Source: Caldifarciminota bacterium (GTDB taxonomy: Bacteria > Hydrothermota > Tepidihabitantia > Tepidihabitantales > Tepidihabitantaceae). From it: a DNA stretch of 7,149 nt. The notes beneath the pieces were generated by a model. The model searched no databases, was not told where the DNA came from, and saw only the letters and a program-made list of their open reading frames with translations. Location of the stretch: contig DSBX01000108.1 in assembly GCA_011049385.1 (NCBI GenBank), positions 1 through 7,149 of the forward strand. The letters run 5' to 3'. Each line of letters starts with the position of its first letter. Position 1 is the first letter of the stretch. Of the stretch, positions 1-5,724 are shown piece after piece. Both the position numbers and the translations under genes were made by a program.

Positions 1-1
1 A

Positions 2-142
2 CATCTCGACCTCGGCCGCGGCTGGCGACCGGTTGCGCTCTTCTCGGTCGGCTACCCGGCCGAAGGCTGGGAGCCCCGCCCCCCGAAACGGAAACGATTC
101 GAGAACATCGTCGGCTGGAACCGCCCGCCCGATGGCCCCTGA
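2..142 (+). CDS. Nitroreductase-family protein, C-terminal 46 residues only
   Basis: This is the tail of a gene that begins before the window. Reading from base 2 gives 46 sense codons ending at TGA 140-142. The segment VALFSVGYPAEGWEPRPPKR followed by FENIVGWNR closely resembles the C-terminal end of FMN-dependent nitroreductases, where a 'hydrophobic-GYPAE-x-P-x-PRKPLEEIVHWE' run closes the fold. Family members reduce nitro or quinone-type substrates with NAD(P)H as homodimers in the cytoplasm; the substrate here cannot be told because the FMN-binding part lies outside. The stop falls inside the start of the radical SAM gene (11-nt overlap), so the two are probably cotranscribed and perhaps translationally coupled. 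The call rests on recognition of this short motif; the reading frame and stop are seen directly. Confidence 0.72.
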   Translation, partial: HLDLGRGWRPVALFSVGYPAEGWEPRPPKRKRFENIVGWNRPPDGP

Positions 143-998
143 ATCCGGCCCGGCTGAGACCCTCGCACGCCACTGGCGTCCGGAGGGCAACGCGGTGCGC
201 TGTCTGCTCTGCCCGCACGAATGCCTCATCGCGCCCGGCCGCCGGGGACGTTGCCTGGGCCGGGTCAACCGGGACAACCGGCTCATCGCCGCCAGCTACG
301 GCCAACTGGTGTCGGTCGCGGTGGACCCGGTCGAGAAGAAGCCTCTCTACCACTTCCATCCCGGCGAGAACATCCTCTCGGTCGCGACCTACGGCTGTAA
401 CCTCAACTGCCCCTTCTGCCAGAATGAGGAACTCGCCCGGCACGAACTACCCGGGCGCTTCACCCCGCCGGTCGCGCTCGTCGAACTGGCCCGCCGCTCG
501 GGAGCCTTCGGCGTCGCCTTCACCTACTCGGAACCGCTGGTCTGGTTCGAGTACCTGATGGACTCGTGCCCCGCGCTCCGCGCCGCCGGGTTCAAGACGG
601 TGCTGGTAACCAACGGCATGATCAACCCCGGACCGCTCGAAGAGCTTCTCCCCCACGTTGACGCGATGAACATAGACCTCAAGTCCGCGCGTCCCGAGTT
701 CTACCGCGACTACGTCGGCGGCTCGCTTTCCGCGGTCCAGCACACCATCAGGACCGCCCGAAAGCGCTGTCACGTTGAACTCACCAATCTCGTTATCCCC
801 GGGCGCAACGACAGCGACGCCGACATCGGGGCACTGGTCGAATTCGTCGCCGGGCTCGGCCGCGACACCGTCCTGCATCTCTCCCGCTACTTCCCGCACA
901 ACAGGACCGAAGAACCGGCCACGCCCCGGTCAACCCTGGTGCGCGCCGCGGCCATCGCCCGGCGGAAACTGGATTCCGTCCATCTCGGCAACGTCTAG
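132..998 (+). CDS. amrS: AmmeMemoRadiSam-type radical SAM enzyme (AmrS-like), short C-terminus
   Basis: A 288-residue cytoplasmic radical SAM protein. The [4Fe-4S]/SAM motif is CNLNCPFC (Cys89, 93, 96), CX3CX2C, within YGCNLNCPFCQN. An N-terminal cysteine set (Cys24, 27, 31, 41; CLLCPHEC...GRC) and the run DPVEKKPLYHFHPGE (65-79) are typical of the AmrS/PflA-like group found with AMMECR1 and Memo proteins. TYSEPLVWFEYL (131-142), LVTNGMI (158-164), MNIDLKS (179-185) and SRYFPHN (251-257) also fit the family. The reaction of the family is not firmly established; a glycyl-radical-activase-like role is only analogy. ATG 132 is preferred over the upstream TTG 33 because residues from TTG 33 lie across the nitroreductase tail and look like no conserved sequence. 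No clear Shine-Dalgarno site precedes it, which suits coupling. The protein stops at LGNV, where relatives usually continue into a CxxC zinc-ribbon-like tail. Neither AMMECR1 nor Memo is in the window. Confidence 0.85.
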   Translation: MAPESGPAETLARHWRPEGNAVRCLLCPHECLIAPGRRGRCLGRVNRDNRLIAASYGQLVSVAVDPVEKKPLYHFHPGENILSVATYGCNLNCPFCQNEELARHELPGRFTPPVALVELARRSGAFGVAFTYSEPLVWFEYLMDSCPALRAAGFKTVLVTNGMINPGPLEELLPHVDAMNIDLKSARPEFYRDYVGGSLSAVQHTIRTARKRCHVELTNLVIPGRNDSDADIGALVEFVAGLGRDTVLHLSRYFPHNRTEEPATPRSTLVRAAAIARRKLDSVHLGNV

Positions 999-1089
999 GG
1001 CGCTCTCCCGGGACACGGTGACCATCGCGCCGCCGATGCCTGTCCCGAGCCCCGCGCCGGGATGCCCGGTCCGGCCGGCCGACGAGCGC

Positions 1090-1118
1090 TTGCGCAGTCC
1101 GGTTCGACCGACTATACT
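1090..1118 (+). promoter_or_regulatory. Sigma70-like promoter of the DUF4321 gene, near-leaderless
   Basis: TTGCGC (1090-1095) and TATACT (1113-1118) are separated by 17 bp. The -10 keeps the key T, A and final T. A transcript would begin near 1125, two or three bases before ATG 1128, leaving almost no leader and no room for a Shine-Dalgarno site. The motif is seen in the sequence; activity is inferred. Confidence 0.55.
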
Positions 1119-1127
1119 TCGGCCGAG

Positions 1128-1409
1128 ATGAAATCCCGGGCACCACGCACCGGCGGCCGCTCCATCGGCCTGCTCGTCCTCGCGGTCATCGTTTCCGGTA
1201 TCCTCGGAAGCGTCGTCTCTTTCTTCGTGGCCGGCGCCTTCCCGGCCGGGCCGGTGAGAGACTTCTTCTTCCTCTCGCGTGACATCGGCATACCGACGTT
1301 CACCGTCAACCTCGGCTTCGTCGTTTTCACGCTGGGCCTGACGTTCTCCGTCGCCACCTTCACCGTCATCTTCATCGCCCTCGCGGTCTACCTCTGGTAC
1401 AAGCTCTAG
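1128..1409 (+). CDS. DUF4321 family small membrane protein
   Basis: A 93-residue protein with a basic N-terminus (MKSRAPRTGGR), a first membrane segment (about 12-35, LLVLAVIVSGILGSVVSFFV), a connecting loop containing DFFFLSRDIGIPTFTVNLGFV, and a second hydrophobic segment (about 66-91) ending in YLWYKL. This matches DUF4321 proteins: about 80-90 residues, an N-terminal GxxxGxxxG-like helix, a central S-x-x-I-G-x-P/S region, a 'FT-x-LGF' stretch and a terminal LY-x-x-K/R-L. Their function is unknown. The reading frame is open 66 nt further upstream to an ATG at 1062, but that extension is low-complexity and would cover the promoter, so ATG 1128 is chosen. The frame is the same as that of the radical SAM gene, with a single TAG at 996-998 between them. 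It converges on the large minus-strand gene across a hairpin terminator. Confidence 0.75.
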   Translation: MKSRAPRTGGRSIGLLVLAVIVSGILGSVVSFFVAGAFPAGPVRDFFFLSRDIGIPTFTVNLGFVVFTLGLTFSVATFTVIFIALAVYLWYKL

Positions 1410-1423
1410 CCTTGGCCAACAAG

Positions 1424-1456
1424 AGTGGCGGCGGCCCACCCGGGGCCGCCGCCACT
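1424..1456. terminator. Bidirectional hairpin terminator between convergent genes
   Basis: Perfect 14-bp inverted repeat: AGTGGCGGCGGCCC (1424-1437), a five-base loop, then GGGCCGCCGCCACT (1443-1456). It lies between the DUF4321 stop (1409) and the stop of the large minus-strand gene (1473), with little else in the 63-bp gap. The T-tracts are weak on both sides (TCTTT at 1458-1462 on plus; CTTGTT reading out on minus), so it may be an intrinsic terminator of reduced strength or a 3'-end-stabilising hairpin for both mRNAs. Confidence 0.8.
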
Positions 1457-1472
1457 GTCTTTCCTGAACCGG

Positions 1473-4400
1473 TCAGCGCTGGATGACCAGCTTGCGGGTC
1501 ATCACCTCCGGACCGCTCTCGGCAACAAGCAGGTAGACCCCCGCCGGCACGACCCGGCGCGCCTCGTCGCGGCCGTCCCACCTGAAGGAATGGCGACCCG
1601 GTTCGAGCACCGCGTCCGCCAGGCGCCGCACCAACCGTCCTCCGGCATCATAGACCGCAATGCGGGTCTGCTCGCGCAGAACCCCGGTGAGCTGCACGAC
1701 CAGGTGACGGCTCATCGGGTTCGGCCCGGCAACCAACTGGGGCTCTAAGGACTCGTGAGTCCGGGTCATCACGCCGGAACGAACCGGACGTCCGGCCAGC
1801 ACCGCGCCGACCGCGGTGTCGCCCGAGGGGCCATACTCCCAGAACTCGAAGCCGTGCGAACCCTTGAGGCAGAACACCGTCGAATCGGCTCCGACCAGTG
1901 CCGAACCGCGCTTGGGACGCCGACGCCGGCCCTCCAGCGCGAACGGGATGTCGGTAAGCTGGACCCAGGAATCCTGGTCCATCCTGAACTTCCAGAACTC
2001 CTGGCGGTTACCGCCCTTGAGCAGGTAGAGCGCGCCATCAAGGTAGCCCATCGAACCGCCACCCTTGACCTTCCGGCGGCGACCGGACCGGTCGCGGCTG
2101 AGGTTCGTGCTGTCGAGTTCGTGGGTGGTCAGCGTGAACGGGTTGAGGCTGTATGCCTCGACCGTGTTCGACCCCTTGACCACGAAGAGCGCGGTATCGG
2201 CAAAGACCATCCCCGTTCCCATCCGACAGCGCCGCGCCCGCGGACCCCAGGGCACGTCGAAGCGCCGGCCCTCGTCGTCATAGAGCACGTCCCAGAGCCC
2301 GCTGGAGATGTCGTAGCGCAAGAGCAGGTTGGTGTTGTTGCCGACGAGGCAGAAAACCGCTCCTGCCGGACCGAGGTTGGGAACGAGGGTGAGCGCCGCC
2401 CCGCGCCTGGGTTCACGGTAGCCCCAGGTGTTCACGACCGCACTCGAACAGGTTGTCCAGGTGGCGGTTGCTATGTCGTAGCTGTAGAAATCGGGAACAC
2501 CGCCGGCCTTGAGCACCCAGAGCGTACCGGAGGCGCCGTGAACGCTATCGTAGACGAGGGCGTTGCCGTAGCGGGGCCTGCGGCCGGACGGTGCCAGCGG
2601 CACCGAGTCAACCACGTCCCATTCGCCGGTCGCCAGGTCAAACGTCCACAACTCCTCATCGTTTGCGCCCTTGAGGGCATATATGCTGTTGAGGGGCCGG
2701 GCGTAGGTCATCGCCGCACCGCGAACCTTGCGCCGACGGGAACCGACCGGAATGTCCGGGCGCTGAATCCAGGGCGAGACGATCACGGTTGCGGTGGCAA
2801 CGTCGTTGGACGGGTCCTCATCCCCGTTCATCCACGTCGAGCAGGTCGCAGTGTAGGTACCGACTTCGGCATCCCACTCGCGGAACGCAACCAGCGTGTC
2901 GGCGCCGGGCATCAGGCCGAGCACGACCACCGTGTCCACGTACGGGCCGGGCCTGAACTTCATCGTGACAACGATGCTGTCAACGACACTGCCGTAGTTC
3001 TGAATCCTCGCCACCGGCTTGTACGCCCGCGGGAACACGTAGCCGACCGGCTCGACGACCTCGATGGCCGCGACATCGCGCCGGACCGGGTTGAGACGGA
3101 TGGCGGTGCCGGAACGCACCCGGTTCTCGAGGTCGTTGACCCCGGCCGACATCGGCGGACGGGCGTAGAGATAGGTCAGCCCGTCATCGCCGAGTTCGTT
3201 CTCGAGCCCGATTGCCGCGTTCCGCGCGTTGTCGTACTGCAGGTCACCGGTGGTCACGTCGAGGTACTGGTAGACAATCTGCCCGCTCTCGTGCAGAATC
3301 GCCTGGAAGGTTATCAGGTCGGTGGTATCGGTGCCCACCCGGTTCACGTTCTCCCAGATGATAACCAGCCGACGGTTCGGCGCGGTCCCCAGCCAGCGTG
3401 CCCAGACCTTGCCGCCGCCGTGACCCGGCCCGCAGGCGAGATTGTCCCACCAGGGCGCGACGACCCGGTTCGGAGCGCCCGGGTCGGGCATCTCACGCGG
3501 CAGGGAGTCGTTCCGGCCCGGGTCCGGACCGACCGCGAGCCAGCCGTTGGTCGTGACATAGACGCTGGTGTAACTGGTGTCGTAGAACGGGAACTCGAAG
3601 AGCATCGGCACGTAGATGCGGAACTCGTCGCCACCGGCAATGACGAGCGACGAGCTGTCCGGGTGAGGGTTGACCCAGTCGAAAACCGGGCCGAAGGCGG
3701 TGTCGGAGTCGGTCCAGGCGTAGGCGCCGCTGCCGCTCATCCCGGTGTGCGCGCCCTTGCGCACCGCGAAATCGAACGTCTTGCCGTTGTTCAGGAAGTT
3801 CTCATCGCCGAGCATCATCGCCGCCACCATCACGGTGTACGGCCCGGACGACTGCGGCACCCACGGGGAAAACCGGACCAGCGTGTCCTCGCCCGGCACC
3901 AGGGACGCCAGGGGAACGAGTTCATCGAAAACGATGAACCCGTCATCATCCTGGATGTTGCAGCGAACCTCGGTGTTGGTGGCTGAGGGCAATGCCCCGT
4001 GATTCTCGACCCGGGCCGCGACCGCAATCGGCGCGTCGTGGGGCCGTTGCACGAACTCATACCACGGGTCCTCGATGTGGGTGAGACGGAGGTCAAAGCC
4101 AAGGGGCGGGATGACCTCGCGGTTGGTCACGACCCGGATCATGTAGTCGCCGTCGCCGGTATCGGGCGCGAACGCCCCGGCATGGTACTGCCAGTAGGAC
4201 GCGCCCGAAGACCGGGCGTTGTCGTAACCCAGCCCCGGGCACTCGGGCGGCTCGCCCACCTGCAGGTAGAAGACGTAGAACGCCTCGCCGGGCGGAATGC
4301 GTATCTCGTTGCCGCTGTCGGCCATCGGCACCGAGTTCCAACCGTTCGTCGCCGTCAAGACCGGAGAGCGATGAAGGAACTCACCCGGCTGACCATCCCG

Positions 4401-5480
4401 CTCGTTGACGACCGCAAGCTGGTAACGGTCGTGGTCGGGATTCCCGGTCGCACGCAGGTAGACCTTGAGCGACTCGATCTGCACCGGCGGAAAGGCCGGC
4501 TCGAACCTTGCTCCCCAGCCATAGTGCCCGACCGGCCAGGCATCATAGCCCGCGGCCGTGCCGTTATCGTAACGCAGTTCCTCGAGCCAGGTCACCTCGA
4601 AAGCCCGCCAGAGCGTGTCATTGGATGGGTCGTCGTCCGGGATGTTCTCGTGCCAGAACTCGACCAGGTACCGCCCCGTGCCGGGAAGCGGGAACTGCGG
4701 CAGGAAACCGACGTTCCGCGTCTCGCCGGGGTTGAGGTCGGGAATGATATCCGACCACGCGAACAGCAGGTTCGTATCCGCGTCGTAGAGGCGGCAGTGA
4801 ACCGGGATGTTGAAGTGAGGATTGAGCCCGTTGTTGCGGAAACGCGCCTGCGGTACCAGGTCACCCGGCGGCATCCTCAACGGCGGTGCCACGATGCTCC
4901 GGCACTCGATGTCGTCGTCGGGAATCGGTGTCCCGGTGATGACGACATCGTCAATGGACCAGTGGCTGATGTAGGACTTGTTGCCCTCGAAGACCCAGGC
5001 GACGCGGAGGTCCGGCAGGTTATCCGCATTGCTCAGCGTGAACGTCTCGAGCAGTGGTCCGACGCTCAAGTCGCGGTAGTTCCGAAGCAGATGCGGGTAG
5101 GTTGCCCCGCCGTCCACCGAGTAGCGCAGTTGGGCGGTGTAGGGCATGTTCAGGTTGCGGGCAAAGAAGGTACTGCACCGAAGCGTGACGTTGCGAAAGC
5201 CGGAGCAGTCAATCACCGGCGAAATCAGCGAATCCTGGAGCGTATCTCCCTGCAGGTTGTACAGGATGCTGACGTAAGGTGAAGGGTGCCCGCTCCAGGG
5301 CACCTGGAGCGCGTCCCGGCGGTGCCAGTCGTCGTTACCCGGCGTGCCGGTGAAGAAGATTGTCCAGCCCGCGGGCGGATTGGCCGTATCCCACGGTCCG
5401 TCGAAATCCTCCAGAAGTAGCGTGTCGCCTGCACCCAGCGCGGTGAGCAGGACAAGAACGACGGCCAAGCTGCGCATCAT
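1473..5480 (-). CDS. Large secreted modular protein: CARDB-like, NIDO-like, Kelch-like propeller, T9SS/FlgD-like C-terminal domain
   Basis: A 1335-residue exported protein. A signal peptide (1 to about 18; MMRS then LAVVLVLLTALGAG) precedes a jelly-roll/MAM-like domain (about 20-186, ending W-S-I-DDVVI). Then come a CARDB-like Ig domain (188-296, ending DDDPSNDT), a beta-sandwich (300-455), a second CARDB-like domain (458-575), a nidogen/NIDO-like region (577-798; YVTTNGWLAVG, VVAPWWDNL, VIIWENV, FQAILHESGQIVYQY) and a third CARDB-like domain (800-902; GDEDPSNDV). A six-blade Kelch-like propeller follows (about 903-1216). The last 90 residues resemble a T9SS type A / FlgD-like domain (NPMS; VYDAGGRLVRRL; PGRHSFRWDGRD; PAGVYLL). 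No catalytic motif was seen, so an adhesive, structural or binding surface role is likeliest. Two ATGs stand in tandem (5480, 5477); the Shine-Dalgarno spacing favours the second. No frameshift was found. Domain names are by pattern only; gene and export are much surer than any function. Confidence 0.88.
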   Translation of the reverse strand: MMRSLAVVLVLLTALGAGDTLLLEDFDGPWDTANPPAGWTIFFTGTPGNDDWHRRDALQVPWSGHPSPYVSILYNLQGDTLQDSLISPVIDCSGFRNVTLRCSTFFARNLNMPYTAQLRYSVDGGATYPHLLRNYRDLSVGPLLETFTLSNADNLPDLRVAWVFEGNKSYISHWSIDDVVITGTPIPDDDIECRSIVAPPLRMPPGDLVPQARFRNNGLNPHFNIPVHCRLYDADTNLLFAWSDIIPDLNPGETRNVGFLPQFPLPGTGRYLVEFWHENIPDDDPSNDTLWRAFEVTWLEELRYDNGTAAGYDAWPVGHYGWGARFEPAFPPVQIESLKVYLRATGNPDHDRYQLAVVNERDGQPGEFLHRSPVLTATNGWNSVPMADSGNEIRIPPGEAFYVFYLQVGEPPECPGLGYDNARSSGASYWQYHAGAFAPDTGDGDYMIRVVTNREVIPPLGFDLRLTHIEDPWYEFVQRPHDAPIAVAARVENHGALPSATNTEVRCNIQDDDGFIVFDELVPLASLVPGEDTLVRFSPWVPQSSGPYTVMVAAMMLGDENFLNNGKTFDFAVRKGAHTGMSGSGAYAWTDSDTAFGPVFDWVNPHPDSSSLVIAGGDEFRIYVPMLFEFPFYDTSYTSVYVTTNGWLAVGPDPGRNDSLPREMPDPGAPNRVVAPWWDNLACGPGHGGGKVWARWLGTAPNRRLVIIWENVNRVGTDTTDLITFQAILHESGQIVYQYLDVTTGDLQYDNARNAAIGLENELGDDGLTYLYARPPMSAGVNDLENRVRSGTAIRLNPVRRDVAAIEVVEPVGYVFPRAYKPVARIQNYGSVVDSIVVTMKFRPGPYVDTVVVLGLMPGADTLVAFREWDAEVGTYTATCSTWMNGDEDPSNDVATATVIVSPWIQRPDIPVGSRRRKVRGAAMTYARPLNSIYALKGANDEELWTFDLATGEWDVVDSVPLAPSGRRPRYGNALVYDSVHGASGTLWVLKAGGVPDFYSYDIATATWTTCSSAVVNTWGYREPRRGAALTLVPNLGPAGAVFCLVGNNTNLLLRYDISSGLWDVLYDDEGRRFDVPWGPRARRCRMGTGMVFADTALFVVKGSNTVEAYSLNPFTLTTHELDSTNLSRDRSGRRRKVKGGGSMGYLDGALYLLKGGNRQEFWKFRMDQDSWVQLTDIPFALEGRRRRPKRGSALVGADSTVFCLKGSHGFEFWEYGPSGDTAVGAVLAGRPVRSGVMTRTHESLEPQLVAGPNPMSRHLVVQLTGVLREQTRIAVYDAGGRLVRRLADAVLEPGRHSFRWDGRDEARRVVPAGVYLLVAESGPEVMTRKLVIQR
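1476..1745 (-). other. C-terminal T9SS/FlgD-like sorting domain of the large secreted protein
   Basis: Residues 1246-1335 follow a Gly/Arg linker and show the order typical of C-terminal sorting or FlgD-like Ig domains: a G-P-N-P-M entry, alternating strands, VYDAGGRLVRRL, an EPGRHSFRWDGRD turn, PAGVYLLVAE, and a basic finish (TRKLVIQR). In Bacteroidota-like organisms such tails direct outer-membrane export by the type IX system. Whether this organism has a T9SS cannot be told from the window. Confidence 0.7.
1833..2744 (-). repeat. Six-blade Kelch-like repeat region in the large secreted protein
   Basis: Residues about 913-1216 contain six units of roughly 51-58 residues. Each opens with a basic cluster (SRRRKVRG at 914, GRRPRYG at 966, REPRRG at 1022, RARRCRMG at 1081, GRRRKVKG at 1133, GRRRRPKRG at 1184) and then has a strand ending in a LKG.N..EFW-like motif (936, 990, 1045, 1100, 1154, 1205). 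The segment just before unit 1, PWIQRPDIPVGS, matches the last strand of unit 5 (SWVQLTDIPFALEG), so it could supply the missing strand of blade 6 and close a ring. Blade count and closure are inferred from this pattern. Confidence 0.7.
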
Positions 5481-5482
5481 AG

Positions 5483-5490
5483 CCTCCTTT
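5483..5490 (-). promoter_or_regulatory. Strong Shine-Dalgarno site of the large secreted protein
   Basis: On the minus strand AAAGGAGG lies two bases before ATG 5480 and five before the tandem ATG 5477. The spacing favours initiation at the second Met, one residue shorter than the annotated protein. It is the only strong ribosome binding site in front of any complete gene here. Confidence 0.8.
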
Positions 5491-5593
5491 TCCTACCACT
5501 CGGAACCGATGACTGCTTCTCGCCGTTCAGCCCCACATGCGACGACCGAAGAACGAGAACATCACCCAAGGCCGGACTCGCCGACCGGATATG

Positions 5594-5621
5594 ATTATAG
5601 ACCCCACCCGGATGGGGTCAA
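5594..5621 (-). promoter_or_regulatory. Near-consensus sigma70-like promoter of the large secreted protein
   Basis: Reading the minus strand, TTGACC (5621-5616) and TATAAT (5599-5594) are separated by 16 bp. The -10 is perfect and the -35 matches five of six bases. Transcription would start near 5587 and give a leader of about 105 nt before the start codon. No known riboswitch pattern was recognised in that leader. Confidence 0.72.
5600..5619. promoter_or_regulatory. Operator-like inverted repeat inside the minus-strand promoter
   Basis: A perfect 7-bp inverted repeat, GACCCCA and TGGGGTC, around a six-base centre (CCCGGA). It occupies the whole -35/-10 spacer and four bases of the -35. A dimeric regulator bound here would block RNA polymerase, so repression of the secreted-protein gene is the simplest reading. 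The 16-bp spacer argues against a MerR-type mechanism, which uses spacers of about 19 bp. The repeat is seen; its function is inferred. Confidence 0.45.
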
Positions 5622-5683
5622 GAACGTATCTGCCCGCCGTGCCGAGCACCTCACCTCCTCTGCCCCGAACAGCCGGCCGGTCG

Positions 5684-5711
5684 TTGACTTTTCCGACAGC
5701 TTCGATAATCT
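5684..5711 (+). promoter_or_regulatory. Candidate promoter of the kinase/PASTA gene, very short leader
   Basis: TTGACT (5684-5689) is followed after 16 bp by TAATCT (5706-5711), which keeps the T, A and final T that matter most in a -10. An overlapping GATAAT (5704-5709) is closer to consensus but only 14 bp from the -35. Either would start transcription near 5716-5719, leaving under 10 nt before ATG 5725 or starting at the in-frame GTG 5716. No Shine-Dalgarno site is present. Confidence 0.5.
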
Positions 5712-5724
5712 AGCTGTGACGCGT

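Noticed and set aside
33..131. TTG 33 start for the radical SAM gene
   Set aside because: The first 33 residues are Ser/Arg/Pro-rich shadow of the nitroreductase tail; conserved AmrS sequence begins only after ATG 132.
1061..1073. Small hairpin CCGGG-ATG-CCCGG-type downstream of the radical SAM gene, as a terminator
   Set aside because: The stem is about 5 bp with a three-base loop and no T-tract; such pairs are frequent at this GC content.
1755..3986. A 743-codon open frame on the plus strand, and another at 3999-5282, opposite the large secreted-protein gene
   Set aside because: Their length reflects scarcity of reverse-strand stop triplets in GC-rich coding DNA. The translations are Arg/Val/Pro/His-rich with no recognisable domain, while the minus-strand frame has a signal peptide, ordered domains and a strong ribosome binding site.
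5527..5562. Eleven-codon upstream ORF (MFSFFGRRMWG) on the minus strand in the leader of the secreted-protein gene
   Set aside because: No convincing ribosome binding site and no attenuator-like codon run or hairpin next to it; an open frame this short is expected by chance.
5673..5680. CCGGCCGG palindrome just upstream of the plus-strand -35, also present at 1071-1078 before the DUF4321 promoter
   Set aside because: The same or nearly the same sequence recurs inside coding regions (for example near 6376), so it is best explained by base composition.
5344..5724. Upstream extension of the kinase/PASTA frame, which would add 127 residues
   Set aside because: It overlaps the 5' end of the divergent gene and both promoters, is low in conserved-looking sequence, and contains no kinase N-lobe motif.
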